Source of the DNA: Streptomyces piniterrae
GTDB taxonomy: Bacteria; Actinomycetota; Actinomycetes; Streptomycetales; Streptomycetaceae
NCBI RefSeq assembly: GCF_005048155.1
Contig: NZ_SUMB01000005.1
Span: 372,001 to 436,000 of the forward strand
DNA: 64,000 bases
Direction of reading: 5' to 3'
Part shown: piece after piece, positions 15,431 through 24,655 of the stretch
How the letters are laid out: every line of letters starts with the position of its first letter
Position numbering within the stretch: the first letter of the stretch is position 1
The notes under the pieces: model-generated
What the model saw: the letters and a program-made list of their open reading frames with translations, nothing else
What the model was told of the DNA's origin: nothing
The model's database searches: none
Translations under genes and position numbers: made by a program

Positions 15431-16636
15431 TCACGCCTCCAGCACCTCCCGCAGCCGCTCCAGCCCCCAGTCCAGGTCCTCCTTGCTGATCATCAGCGGC
15501 GGTGCGATCCGGATCGTGCTGCCGTGGGTGTCCTTGACGAGGACGCCGCGCGCCATCAGCTGCTCGGAGACGGCCCGGCCCGTGCCGCGGGACGGGTTGA
15601 CGTCCACGCCCGCCCACAGCCCGCGGCCGCGTACCGCGTCCACCGCGCCGTCGCCCACCAGCAGGCCCAGCTCGCGGTGCAGATGCTCGCCCAACTCCGC
15701 CGCCCGCTCCTGGAATTCGCCGGACCGCAGCATCGCGATGACCTCCAGGGCCACCGCGCAGGCGAGCGGGTTGCCGCCGAACGTCGAACCGTGCTCGCCC
15801 GGTGCGTACACCCCCAGCACCTCGCGGGAGGACACCACCGCCGACACCGGCACCACACCGCCGCCCAGCGCCTTGCCCAATACGTACATGTCGGGGACGA
15901 CGCCCTCGTGCTCGCAGGCGAAGGTCCGGCCGGTGCGGCCCAGCCCCGACTGGATCTCGTCGGCGATGAACAGCACGTTCCGGGCGCGGGTCAGTTCCTG
16001 CACGCCCGCCAGATAGCCCGGCGGCGGCACCAGCACGCCCGCCTCGCCCTGGATCGGCTCCAGGAGCACCGCCACGGTGTTCTCGTCCACCACCGCCTCC
16101 AAAGCCGCGAGATCGCCGTACGGGACGATCTCGAAGCCGGGGGTGTACGGGCCGAAGCCGTCGCGGGCCTCGGCGTCCGTGGAGAACGAGACGATGGTGG
16201 TCGTCCGGCCGTGGAAGTTGTTGTCCGCGACGACGATCTTCGCCCGGCCGTCCGGTACGCCCTTGACCTTGTAGCCCCACTTGCGTGCCGTCTTCACGGC
16301 CGTCTCGACCGCCTCGGCGCCGGTGTTCATCGGCAGCACCATGTCCATCGAGCACAGCTCGGCCAGCTGCCCGCAGAAGTCGGCGAACCGGTCGTGGTGG
16401 AAGGCGCGGGAGGTGAGCGTGACCCGTTCCAGCTGGGCCTTGGCCGCGCCGACCAACCGCGGGTTGCCGTGCCCGAAGTTCACCGCGGAGTACCCGGCGA
16501 GCATGTCCAGGTAGCGCCGGCCCTCCACGTCCGTCATCCAGGCACCCTCCGCGCTGGCCACGACGACGGGGAGCGGGTGGTAGTTGTGCGCGCTGTGGGC
16601 TTCGGCGGCGGCGATGCAGCGTTCCGTGGTCGTCAC
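15431..16636 (-). CDS. rocD: ornithine--oxo-acid transaminase
   Basis: The 401-residue class III PLP aminotransferase converts ornithine and 2-oxoglutarate to glutamate-5-semialdehyde and glutamate in arginine catabolism and proline synthesis. Signatures include MNTGAEAVETAVKTARKWGY, NNFHGRTTTIVSFS, the cofactor Asp in FIADEIQSGLGRTG, the Schiff-base Lys in VLGKALGGGVVPVSA and GEHGSTFGGNPLA, all matching OAT rather than generic class III enzymes. The GTG at 16636 is preferred because GGACGGAG lies just upstream and it opens the usual TTTERCIAAAEAHSAHNY N-terminus; a longer frame to 16777 has no support. It is divergent from the riboswitch-controlled glyA. Confidence 0.93.
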   Translation of the reverse strand: MTTTERCIAAAEAHSAHNYHPLPVVVASAEGAWMTDVEGRRYLDMLAGYSAVNFGHGNPRLVGAAKAQLERVTLTSRAFHHDRFADFCGQLAELCSMDMVLPMNTGAEAVETAVKTARKWGYKVKGVPDGRAKIVVADNNFHGRTTTIVSFSTDAEARDGFGPYTPGFEIVPYGDLAALEAVVDENTVAVLLEPIQGEAGVLVPPPGYLAGVQELTRARNVLFIADEIQSGLGRTGRTFACEHEGVVPDMYVLGKALGGGVVPVSAVVSSREVLGVYAPGEHGSTFGGNPLACAVALEVIAMLRSGEFQERAAELGEHLHRELGLLVGDGAVDAVRGRGLWAGVDVNPSRGTGRAVSEQLMARGVLVKDTHGSTIRIAPPLMISKEDLDWGLERLREVLEA

Positions 16637-16793
16637 CGGTGACTCCGTCCTGTCAGGCCGTTCCACGGCCGTACGGGCGCAGACGGCGCTGCGCCCGCTT
16701 CCATTGTTGCGCCGGCCGGGCACTCGCGCTCCGGCCGACGCCGTGCTCCAAGTGATCACCCGAAACCGGGCGATCACCTAAACTCTGTGGTGC

Positions 16794-16874
16794 GCACCGC
16801 GACTGGCGTACGGGGAATGAACCCCGAGGGAGCGGTGTGCGGCCACCCTCACGAGGTGCCGCCCGCCTGGGCAC
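16794..16874 (+). promoter_or_regulatory. ZTP (pfl-motif) riboswitch upstream of glyA
   Basis: The leader has the conserved blocks of the pfl/ZTP aptamer in the right order: CGCGACTGGCG (from 16798), a short hairpin around CGGGGAATGAACCCC, GGGAGCG, a variable hairpin (16833-16856), then GCCGCCCGCCTGGGCA (16858-16873), the pseudoknot half. This RNA senses ZTP/ZMP, which builds up when 10-formyl-THF is short, and switches on one-carbon genes. glyA, immediately downstream, is a classic target in actinobacteria. Identification is by consensus recall; a covariance-model hit would settle it. Confidence 0.9.
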
Positions 16875-16921
16875 CCCGGGACCACGACCGGACCACCGAT
16901 CGACCGCCCCCGGAGGACGCC

Positions 16922-18211
16922 ATGTCACAGCCCCATATGTCACAGCCCCTTTCCCATCCCGCGCTGGCCGCCGCCGACCCCGAACTGGCCGCCCTCGTCG
17001 GCGCCGAGGAACAGCTCCAGGCCGACACACTGCGGCTGATCCCCAGCGAGAACTACGTCTCCACCGCCGTCCTGGAGGCCACCGGCACCGTCCTTCAGAA
17101 CAAGTACAGCGAGGGATACGCGGGCCGTCGCTACTACGAAGGCCAGCAGAACATCGACCGCGTCGAGACGCTGGCCGTCGAGCGCGCCAAGGCCGTCTTC
17201 GGCGTCGAGCACGCCAACGTCCAGCCGTACTCGGGCTCGCCCGCCAACCTCGCCGTCTACCTGGCCTTCGCGCAGCCCGGCGACACCGTGATGGGGATGT
17301 CGCTGCCGATGGGCGGCCACCTCACGCACGGCTGGGGCGTCTCGGCGACCGGCAAGTGGTTCCACGGCGTGCAGTACGGCGTACGGGCCGACAACGCGCT
17401 GATCGACTTCGACGAGGTCCGCGACCTGGCCATCAAGGAACGCCCGAAGATCATCTTCTGTGGTGGTACGGCCGTACCGCGCACCATCGACTTCGCCGCG
17501 TTCGCCGAGATCGCCCGCGAGGTCGACGCGGTACTCGTCGCCGACATCGCGCATATCGCCGGCCTGATCGCGGGCGGCGCCCACCCGTCCCCCGCACCGC
17601 ACGCCGACGTCATCTCCACCACCACCCACAAGACCCTGCGCGGCCCGCGCGGCGCCATGCTGATGTCCCGCGCCGACCACGCCAAGGCCATCGACAAGGC
17701 CGTCTTCCCCGGCCTCCAGGGCGGTCCGCACAACCACACCACGGCCGCCATCGCGGTCGCGCTGCACGAGGCGGCCGCGCCGTCCTTCCGGGAGTACGCG
17801 CACGCCGTCGTCGCCAACGCCAAGGCGCTCGCCGAGGAGCTGCTGGCCCGCGGCTTCGACCTGGTCTCCGGCGGTACGGACAACCACCTGGTGCTGATCG
17901 ACCTCACCTCGAAGGACGTGCCGGGCAAGGTCGCCGCCAAGGCCCTGGACCGGGCCGGCATCGTCGTCAACTACAACACCGTCCCCTTCGACCCGCGTAA
18001 GCCCTTCGACCCGTCGGGCATCCGCATCGGCACCCCCTCGCTCACCTCCCGGGGCCTGGGCACGGACCGGATGCCGCAGGTCGCCGAGTGGATCGACCGC
18101 GGCGTCACGGCCGCGCGGACGGGCGACGAGGCGGCCCTGACGGCCATCCGCGGCGAGGTCGCGGAGCTGATGGCGGGGTATCCGGCGCCGGGGCTGCCGA
18201 CGGGCGACTGA
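16922..18211 (+). CDS. glyA: serine hydroxymethyltransferase
   Basis: The 429-residue PLP enzyme interconverts serine and glycine with tetrahydrofolate, feeding one-carbon units. Visible signatures: LRLIPSENYVSTAVLEATG, NKYSEGYAGRRYYEGQQNID, VQPYSGSPANLAVYLA, VADIAHIAGLIAGG, the PLP-Lys motif TTTHKTLRGPRGAM and the C-terminal IRIGTPSLTSRGL. Length fits the family. ATG 16922 is chosen because CGGAGGA precedes it and translation from the upstream frame would run through the riboswitch. Regulation by the ZTP riboswitch is predicted from the leader. Confidence 0.96.
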   Translation: MSQPHMSQPLSHPALAAADPELAALVGAEEQLQADTLRLIPSENYVSTAVLEATGTVLQNKYSEGYAGRRYYEGQQNIDRVETLAVERAKAVFGVEHANVQPYSGSPANLAVYLAFAQPGDTVMGMSLPMGGHLTHGWGVSATGKWFHGVQYGVRADNALIDFDEVRDLAIKERPKIIFCGGTAVPRTIDFAAFAEIAREVDAVLVADIAHIAGLIAGGAHPSPAPHADVISTTTHKTLRGPRGAMLMSRADHAKAIDKAVFPGLQGGPHNHTTAAIAVALHEAAAPSFREYAHAVVANAKALAEELLARGFDLVSGGTDNHLVLIDLTSKDVPGKVAAKALDRAGIVVNYNTVPFDPRKPFDPSGIRIGTPSLTSRGLGTDRMPQVAEWIDRGVTAARTGDEAALTAIRGEVAELMAGYPAPGLPTGD

Positions 18212-18332
18212 GCCGGGGGAGGGGGCGGCGAGGGGCAGCGCGCAGGCCCCTCGTCCGCCCTCCGCCTCGCCCCGGAAGCCCCTGGGCCGACCATGCGCCG
18301 GGGTGCGCGCGCGGACCTGAGACAATCGGTCC

Positions 18333-19400
18333 ATGGCTCTCGATCGCCCGCCCGTCGCCCACCACCGCCCCAAGGGGAATGGCTCCGCCATGCAGCGTCC
18401 GCCTCGTGTGCTCTCCGGCATTCAGCCCACCGCCGGCTCCTTCCACCTCGGCAATTACCTCGGCGCCGTCCGCCAGTGGGTGGCGTTGCAGGAGTCCCAC
18501 GACGCCTTCTACATGGTGGTCGACCTGCACGCGATCACCGTCCCGCAGGACCCGGCCGAACTGCGGCGGAACACCCGCGTCGCGGCCGCCCAGCTGCTGG
18601 CCGCCGGCCTCGACCCGGAGCGCTGCACGCTCTTCGTGCAGAGCCATGTGCCCGAGCACGCCCAGCTCGCCTGGGTCATGAACTGCGTCACCGGCTTCGG
18701 CGAGGCGTCCCGGATGACCCAGTTCAAGGACAAGTCGGCGAAGCAGGGCACCGACCGTACGACGGTCGGCCTGTTCACCTACCCCGTGCTGATGGTCGCC
18801 GACATCCTGCTCTACCAGGCCGACCAGGTCCCGGTCGGCGAGGACCAGCGCCAGCACCTGGAGCTCACCCGCGACCTCGCGGACCGCTTCAACACCCGCT
18901 ACGGCGACACCTTCACCATCCCGAACCCGTACATCGTCAAGGAGACGGCGAAGATCTTCGATCTTCAGGACCCGTCGATCAAGATGAGCAAGTCGGCGTC
19001 CTCGCCCAAGGGGATCATCGACCTCCTCGACGAGCCCAAGGTCACCGCGAAGAAGATCAAGAGCGCCGTGACGGACACCGACACGGTGATCCGCTTCGAT
19101 CGCGAGCAGAAGCCCGGCGTCAGCAACCTCCTGAGCATCCTCTCCACGCTCACCGGCACGGAGATCCCCAAGCTGGAGGCCGACTACGAGGGCAAAGGCT
19201 ACGGAGCGCTCAAGACCGACCTCGCCGAGGTGATGGTCGATTTCGTCACACCGTTCCGGGACCGCACGCAGGAATATCTGGACGACCCGGAGACCCTGGA
19301 CTCGATCCTGGCCAAGGGCGCCGAGAAGGCCCGCGCGGTGGCCGCCGAGACCCTCGCCACCACGTATGACCGGCTCGGATTGCTGCCGGCGAAGTACTGA
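18333..19400 (+). CDS. trpS: tryptophanyl-tRNA synthetase
   Basis: This class I aminoacyl-tRNA synthetase charges tRNA-Trp. The HIGH-like motif is PTAGSFHLGNYLGAV, the second signature is IKMSKSASSPKG, and PVGEDQRQHLELTRDLADRF is diagnostic of TrpRS. The frame runs from ATG 18333 (MALDRP) for 355 residues. Compared with the usual Streptomyces N-terminus (MAxDRPRVLSGIQPT), about 18 extra residues (PVAHHRPKGNGSAMQRPP) sit between RP and RVLSG. A second ATG at 18390, with AAGGGGA upstream, would give a 336-residue enzyme without the extension. Both starts are possible. Confidence 0.93.
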   Translation: MALDRPPVAHHRPKGNGSAMQRPPRVLSGIQPTAGSFHLGNYLGAVRQWVALQESHDAFYMVVDLHAITVPQDPAELRRNTRVAAAQLLAAGLDPERCTLFVQSHVPEHAQLAWVMNCVTGFGEASRMTQFKDKSAKQGTDRTTVGLFTYPVLMVADILLYQADQVPVGEDQRQHLELTRDLADRFNTRYGDTFTIPNPYIVKETAKIFDLQDPSIKMSKSASSPKGIIDLLDEPKVTAKKIKSAVTDTDTVIRFDREQKPGVSNLLSILSTLTGTEIPKLEADYEGKGYGALKTDLAEVMVDFVTPFRDRTQEYLDDPETLDSILAKGAEKARAVAAETLATTYDRLGLLPAKY

Positions 19401-19585
19401 CGGGACGTCCCGCGAGGCCGGCAACGGGCGGCCTCGCGGACGGCCCAGGGCCCCGCGCCCCCGCCCTCGGGGGCTCACGGGCCTGCGTATAACAGGACCG
19501 ACGACGCTCCCCGGATCGGGCGCGCACCCTGCACACTGAGAGCAGTGCGTGAACGCGGGCCGGGAACAGCAGGAGGGAGAACTCA

Positions 19586-20167
19586 GTGGGGACCGTAACG
19601 CTGGGCGTTTCGATCGCGGTCCCGGAGCCTTACGGAAGCTTCCTCCAGAGGAAGCGCGAGGGCTTCGGGGACCCTGCCGCACACGGCATCCCCACGCACA
19701 TCACCCTCCTCCCGCCGACGGAGGTACCCGCCGACGCGCTGCCCGACGTCGAACGGCACCTCGCCGAGGTGGCGGCCTCCTTCCGCCCGTTCCCGCTCCG
19801 CCTCGAAGGCACCGACACCTTCCGCCCGCTCTCCCCGGTCGTCTTCGTCAAGGTCGCCCAGGGCGAGGCGGGCTGCACCGCGCTCCAGGCCCGCGTCCGC
19901 GCCGCGTCCGGGCCGTGCGCCCGCGAGCTCCAGTTCCCGTACCACCCGCATGTGACCGTGGCGCACGGCATCGCCGACGAGGCGATGGACCGCGCGCACG
20001 CCGAGCTCGGCGACTTCTCCGCGACCTGGACCATCGGCGGCTTCGCCCTGTACGAGCAGGGCCCGGACGCGGTGTGGCGGCTGGAGCGGGAGTACCCGTT
20101 CGGGACGCAGACGGCCGGCGTCCCGCGCCAGGCGGATCTGTCCCGGCCGCCGGCGCCGGCTCCGTAG
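19586..20167 (+). CDS. 2'-5' RNA ligase/2H phosphoesterase family protein
   Basis: The 193-residue protein has the two HxT motifs of the 2H phosphoesterase superfamily, THITLL and HPHVTVAHG, about 90 residues apart. Members hydrolyse 2',3'-cyclic phosphates or ligate RNA ends; the exact activity here is unknown. The GTG at 19586 follows AGGAGGG. The C-terminus is Pro/Ala-rich. It lies between trpS and a YihY gene, a conserved order in Streptomyces as I recall it. Confidence 0.85.
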   Translation: MGTVTLGVSIAVPEPYGSFLQRKREGFGDPAAHGIPTHITLLPPTEVPADALPDVERHLAEVAASFRPFPLRLEGTDTFRPLSPVVFVKVAQGEAGCTALQARVRAASGPCARELQFPYHPHVTVAHGIADEAMDRAHAELGDFSATWTIGGFALYEQGPDAVWRLEREYPFGTQTAGVPRQADLSRPPAPAP

Positions 20168-20344
20168 GCCTCAAGAGCCGCAGGGCCGTTCCTGTCGGCG
20201 TTGCCGCCGGTGCTCCCGTAGGCGGGGAATCGGCATGCCGTCCGCCGCCTGCCCCCGTTTCCGGGGCATCCGGAAGCTAGTGTTCCTGATCACCGGGACA
20301 CCTGCCGCCCGGCAGACGGGGCAGGGCGGCGAGAGGGGAACGCC

Positions 20345-21361
20345 ATGGACTGGCTGCGCAGGCTGCCGGTGATCGGACCGGCCGTCGCCTGGCTGATGAC
20401 CACGCACCTCTGGCGGGCGTACGAGCGCATGGAACGGGTGCACTGGACCAGACTCGCCGCCGCGATCACCTTCACCAGCTTCGTCGCGCTCTTCCCGCTG
20501 CTCACCGTCGCCGCCGCGATCGGCGCCGCGGTGCTCAGCGACAGCCAACTCCACACCCTGGAAGCCAGCCTCGCCGAGCAGATCCCCGGCATCTCGGGAC
20601 AGCTCGATCTCGCCGGCCTGGTCGACAACGCCGCCACGGTCGGGCTGATCGCCGGCGCCCTGCTGCTGCTCACCGGCATCGGCTGGGTCGAGTCGCTGCG
20701 CGACTGTCTGCGCGCGGTGTGGGAGAAGGACGAGGAGGACGTCAACTTCTTCCTCAGCAGGCTCCGGGACGGCGCGCTGCTGTTCGGCCTCGGCGGCGTC
20801 GCACTGCTCTCGGCCGCCTGCTCGGGCTTCGCGAGCTCCGCCGTCGGCAAGGCCGCCGACGCGATCGGCCTGCAGCACGGCGGTGTCGGCAGCATCCTGC
20901 TGTCCGGCGCCGGCTTCTGCATCGCCGTCCTCACGGACTTCCTGCTGCTGGCCTACGTGCTGACCAAGCTGCCCGGCGCGCACCCGCCCAGGCGCGCCGT
21001 CATCGTCGCCAGCCTGATCGGCGCGGTCGGCTTCGAACTGCTGAAGCTGCTGCTCAGCGGCTATCTCAGGGGCGTCGCGTCGAAGAGCATGTACGGCGCT
21101 TTCGGGACCCCGATCGCGCTGCTGCTGTGGATCAACTTCACCGCGAAGCTGGTGGTGTTCTGCTCGGCGTGGACGGCCACACCGTATGCGGATGGTGAGG
21201 GCGAGGGGGAGGAGCCGAAGGCCGCGGGGCCACCGGACGGGGAGGCGGCGGCGCCTGAGGGCGGGGAGGCACAGTCGCCCACGAACGGGGAGCCGGCGGG
21301 GCGGGCTGACGGCGCGTCAGGCGGGACGGCCCCGAACCGCACCGGACCGCCCCGTACCTGA
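20345..21361 (+). CDS. YihY/virulence factor BrkB family membrane protein
   Basis: The 338-residue protein has about six membrane helices (ITFTSFVALFPLLTVAAAIG, VGLIAGALLLLTGIGWVESL, LLFGLGGVALLSAACSGFAS, IAVLTDFLLLAYVLTKLPGA, VIVASLIGAVGFELLKLLLS, GTPIALLLWINFTAKLVVFC) matching the YihY (formerly ribonuclease BN) family. The role is unsettled; it is not an RNase. The C-terminal 60 residues are a Glu/Gly/Pro-rich cytoplasmic tail with no recognised motif. The start has GCGGCGAGAGGGG upstream. It is convergent with the carboxypeptidase gene. Confidence 0.88.
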   Translation: MDWLRRLPVIGPAVAWLMTTHLWRAYERMERVHWTRLAAAITFTSFVALFPLLTVAAAIGAAVLSDSQLHTLEASLAEQIPGISGQLDLAGLVDNAATVGLIAGALLLLTGIGWVESLRDCLRAVWEKDEEDVNFFLSRLRDGALLFGLGGVALLSAACSGFASSAVGKAADAIGLQHGGVGSILLSGAGFCIAVLTDFLLLAYVLTKLPGAHPPRRAVIVASLIGAVGFELLKLLLSGYLRGVASKSMYGAFGTPIALLLWINFTAKLVVFCSAWTATPYADGEGEGEEPKAAGPPDGEAAAPEGGEAQSPTNGEPAGRADGASGGTAPNRTGPPRT

Positions 21362-21387
21362 CGGGACGGTCCGTACCTCTCGGCCGC

Positions 21388-22653
21388 TCACTTCTGGGGC
21401 CGACGCCCCCGCACCAGCTCCGGCAGCGGCCAGCGCCGGTGCACGGCGAGTGCCGCGACGCCCAGCAGCACCAGTGCGCCGCCGGTGATCCCCACGGCCG
21501 TCCAGGTGCCGCCCGAGTCGTCGGAGGAGTCCAGCGCCGCCTGGGCCTGCGCCCGCCCGTTCTTCCCGCTGCCGTCTCCCGACCCGTCCGACCCGTCCTC
21601 TTCGCTCCGGGGCCCGACGAGCCGGCCCACCGGCTCGACCTTGCCGGACGCCTCGAAGCCCCAGTCGAGGAGCTTGGCGGCCTCCCGGTAGCCCTCGTTG
21701 TGATCCTTCTTCTCCGGGTTCATGACCGTGACGAGCAGCTTGCGGTCACCGCGCTGGGCGACACCGGTGAACGTCGACCCGGCGTTCGTGGTCGAGCCGT
21801 TCTTCACGCCCGCGATGCCCGGGTACGGCTTTATGTCGTAGTCGCCGCTGAGCAGCCGGTTGGTGTTCTGGATACCGAACTTCGCCCGCTTGCCGTCCTT
21901 GCCCTTGTCACCGGGGAACTGCGCGCTGGCCGTCGAGCAGTACTCGCGGAAGTCGGCGTTGTGCAGCCCCGATCGGGCGAACAGGCTCAGGTCGTACGCG
22001 CTGGAGACCTGGCCCGGCGCGTCATAGCCGTCCGGCGTGACGACATGGGTGTCGTTGGCGTTCAGCTCCTTCGCGTGCTGCTGCATCTGGACGACGGTGG
22101 CCTTCGTGCCGCCGTTCATCGCCGCCAGCGTGTGCACCGCGTCGTTCCCGGAACGCAGGAACACCCCGAGCCACAGGTCATGGACCGAGTAGCTCAGGTT
22201 CTCCTTTATCCCGACGAGGCTGCTGCCTTCTCCCATTCCGACCAGGTCGGCCGGCTTGACCGTGTGCTTCTGGTCCTTGGGGAACTTCGGCAGCAGCGTG
22301 TCGGCGAACAGCATCTTCAGGGTGCTGGCCGGGGCGAGCTGCCAGTGCGGGTTCTTGGCCGCCAGCACCTTGCCGGAATCGGCGTCGGACACGATCCACG
22401 CACGGGCCGTGATCTGGTCCGGGCCCGGCAACTTCGGCGCCCCCGGCGTCTGGTTGACCTGCACGCCCGGCATGCCCAGCCGGTCCCCGCCGACCTTCGA
22501 CATCTTGGCGGGCGGCGCCGGCGCCTTGGGCGGCCCGTCCTTGGGATCGGCGGCCGCCGTACCGGCCAGCAGCAGCGGGGACGCCAGCAGCGCGGCGGAG
22601 GCCAGCGCGGCGACGGAGCGCACCGGATATCCCGCACCCGCCCGGCCGCTCAT
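21388..22653 (-). CDS. D-alanyl-D-alanine carboxypeptidase (PBP5-type)
   Basis: This serine peptidase trims stem peptides of peptidoglycan outside the membrane. Motifs: PASTLKMLFAD (Ser-x-x-Lys), SGNDAVH (SxN) and KNGSTTNAG in place of KTG, as in related Streptomyces enzymes. An N-terminal hydrophobic signal (SVAALASAALLASPLLLAGT, then AAADP) and a C-terminal membrane helix (WTAVGITGGALVLLGVAALA) with a basic tail fit a membrane-anchored protein. The start is uncertain: ATG 22653 puts the signal near the N-terminus, but the frame is open to 23088 through a Ser/Gly/Thr-rich stretch. Starts beyond about 22998 would overlap the divergent gene at 23009. Confidence 0.87.
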   Translation of the reverse strand: MSGRAGAGYPVRSVAALASAALLASPLLLAGTAAADPKDGPPKAPAPPAKMSKVGGDRLGMPGVQVNQTPGAPKLPGPDQITARAWIVSDADSGKVLAAKNPHWQLAPASTLKMLFADTLLPKFPKDQKHTVKPADLVGMGEGSSLVGIKENLSYSVHDLWLGVFLRSGNDAVHTLAAMNGGTKATVVQMQQHAKELNANDTHVVTPDGYDAPGQVSSAYDLSLFARSGLHNADFREYCSTASAQFPGDKGKDGKRAKFGIQNTNRLLSGDYDIKPYPGIAGVKNGSTTNAGSTFTGVAQRGDRKLLVTVMNPEKKDHNEGYREAAKLLDWGFEASGKVEPVGRLVGPRSEEDGSDGSGDGSGKNGRAQAQAALDSSDDSGGTWTAVGITGGALVLLGVAALAVHRRWPLPELVRGRRPQK

Positions 22654-23008
22654 ACCCGTTCCGCCGCCCCTGCCCGTCCCGCTGCCCATACCCGCCATAC
22701 CCGCCGCCCCGTTGCTCGTATCCGTCTCGCTGCCTGTGCCCGTCCCGCTGCTCGTGCTCGCCCTACGCGCCGGTCTCCCGGCACCGGGAGCCGACGACGT
22801 CCCGACGCCCGTGGGAGCCGGAGAACCCGCGGGGTTGCAGGGAATCGCTGAAGCGCAGGAACCCGCTGAAGCGGGGGAAGCCGTGGAAGCAGAGAAGGAC
22901 ATCGGCACGTCGGTGAACGTACCCGTCCGGGCCCCGGAATCAGACAGCACCCCACGGAAGAGTGCCCCTGCCGACCGCCGGATGGAGCCGCTGCCCATAC
23001 TGGAAGGT

Positions 23009-23299
23009 ATGAAGCTCTCGCGCCCTGTGTCCTGGTTCCTGCTCGCCTTCGGGGCGTGGAGCTGGGTCATCTGGATCACTTTCGTCAAGAATCTCTGGAA
23101 GGACGGGAGCGGTCTCGCCTTCGACGACGCGGGTGACCCGACCGCCTACTTCTGGGTCCATCTGCTGCTCGCGGTGACGTCCTTTCTCTTGGGGACGGCG
23201 ATCGGCGTGATCGGGTTCCGCGGAGTACGGGCCCTGCGCCGGGAGAAGCCGCACGACCCGGACCACGGCGACCGGCCCCCCGCCTCCTCCGCCACCTGA
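23009..23299 (+). CDS. SCO4848 family small membrane protein
   Basis: The 96-residue protein has two membrane helices (PVSWFLLAFGAWSWVIWITF and FWVHLLLAVTSFLLGTAIGV) and a charged C-terminal tail. The sequence matches the actinomycete SCO4848 family, conserved beside a D-Ala-D-Ala carboxypeptidase, as here. The function is unknown; a link with cell-wall synthesis is suggested only by this neighbour. GGAAGG sits a few bases before the ATG. It is probably in an operon with the phosphoesterase that follows after 33 bp. Confidence 0.88.
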   Translation: MKLSRPVSWFLLAFGAWSWVIWITFVKNLWKDGSGLAFDDAGDPTAYFWVHLLLAVTSFLLGTAIGVIGFRGVRALRREKPHDPDHGDRPPASSAT

Positions 23300-23332
23300 G
23301 GCACGGGCACGGTACGGGCACGGGGAACCGCC

Positions 23333-24655
23333 GTGACCTTCGCTCTGGTCCTCGTCCCGGTCCTCGGGCTGTTCGGCGCGGTGCACGGCTATCTGTGGTG
23401 CCGGCTCGTCCGGGACACCACGACGCCGGGCAGCCGGCCGCGCCGGGCGGGCACGGCCGCGGCCGTCGCCCTTCCGCTGACCGGCCTCGCGGCCGTGCTC
23501 TCCGGCCCCTCCGGCGCCCCCTTCGCCGTCCAACAGGCGCTGGCCTGGCCCGGATACCTGTGGCTGGCGCTGGTGCTCTATCTCACACTGGCGCTGCTCG
23601 CCGGGGAGGCCGTACGGCTGGTGTGGCTGCGGTGGGCGGGGAGGCGCGATGCCCGGCAGGACCAGCCCCCGCAGCCGACGGAGTCCGCCGCCGGGCCCTC
23701 CTCCGCTGCCTCCTCCACGACCTCCTCCACGACCCCCTCCGCTGCCTCTGCCGCGTCCGCCGCAGGTGATCGGGAGCCGGCTCCCACCCTCCTCCCGCCC
23801 GGCGCCCACGCCCTGCCGCCGCCCGCCCACCCGCCCCGCCGGCTCTTCGTCGCACGGGCGGTCGCCGCCGGCGCGACCCTGGCCGCCGCGGCCACCGTCG
23901 GCTACGGCACCACGACGACGCTGCGCGGCCCGCGCGTAGTGCGCGTCACGGTGCCGCTGGCCAAACTGCCGCGCGCCGCCCACCGCTTCCGTATCGCCGT
24001 GGTCAGCGACATCCACCTGGGCCCGATCCTCGGCCGCGCACACACCCGGCGCATCGTCGAGACGATCAACCGGACCGGCCCCGATCTGGTGGCCATCGTC
24101 GGCGACCTGGTCGACGGCAGCGTCACCGACCTCGGTCCGGCCGCCGAACCACTGCGCGACCTGCGCTCCCGGCACGGCGCGTACTTCGTCACCGGCAACC
24201 ACGAGTACTACTCCGGTGCCGCCCAATGGGTCGACCACGTAAGGGAGTTGGGCATCACGCCCCTGGAGAACGCGCGCACCGAGCTGCCCGCCTTCGACCT
24301 CGCGGGCATCAACGACCTCGCGGGCGAGCGCGAGGGCACGGGCCCCGACTACGCACGGGCCCTGGACGGCCGCGACCCCGCCCGCGCCGTCGTCCTCATG
24401 GCCCACCAGCCGGTCACCATCCACGAGACCGTCCGACACGGCGTGGATCTCCAGCTGTCCGGCCACACGCACGGCGGCCAGATGTGGCCCGTCACCTACC
24501 TGGCCGCGGCCACCAATCCCACCCTCGCCGGACTCGAGCGCTACGGCGACACCCAGCTCTACGTCACCCGCGGCGCGGGCACCTGGGGCCCGCCGGTACG
24601 CGTCGGTGCGCCACCGGACATCACGGTCGTGGAACTGGCCTCCCTGAGGGCGTGA
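23333..24655 (+). CDS. membrane-anchored metallophosphoesterase
   Basis: The 440-residue protein has four to five N-terminal hydrophobic segments (about residues 1-100 and 175-195), a low-complexity Ser/Thr/Pro linker (about 110-165), then a calcineurin-like phosphoesterase domain. Metal-binding motifs are complete: DIHLG, GDLVDG, GNHEYY, MAHQPV and SGHTHGGQMWP. It is of the YkuE/YaeI type, some members of which act on lipid-linked phosphate; the substrate here is unknown. The catalytic domain should face the outside or the membrane surface. The GTG start at 23333 follows the previous stop by 33 bp. Confidence 0.9.
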   Translation: MTFALVLVPVLGLFGAVHGYLWCRLVRDTTTPGSRPRRAGTAAAVALPLTGLAAVLSGPSGAPFAVQQALAWPGYLWLALVLYLTLALLAGEAVRLVWLRWAGRRDARQDQPPQPTESAAGPSSAASSTTSSTTPSAASAASAAGDREPAPTLLPPGAHALPPPAHPPRRLFVARAVAAGATLAAAATVGYGTTTTLRGPRVVRVTVPLAKLPRAAHRFRIAVVSDIHLGPILGRAHTRRIVETINRTGPDLVAIVGDLVDGSVTDLGPAAEPLRDLRSRHGAYFVTGNHEYYSGAAQWVDHVRELGITPLENARTELPAFDLAGINDLAGEREGTGPDYARALDGRDPARAVVLMAHQPVTIHETVRHGVDLQLSGHTHGGQMWPVTYLAAATNPTLAGLERYGDTQLYVTRGAGTWGPPVRVGAPPDITVVELASLRA

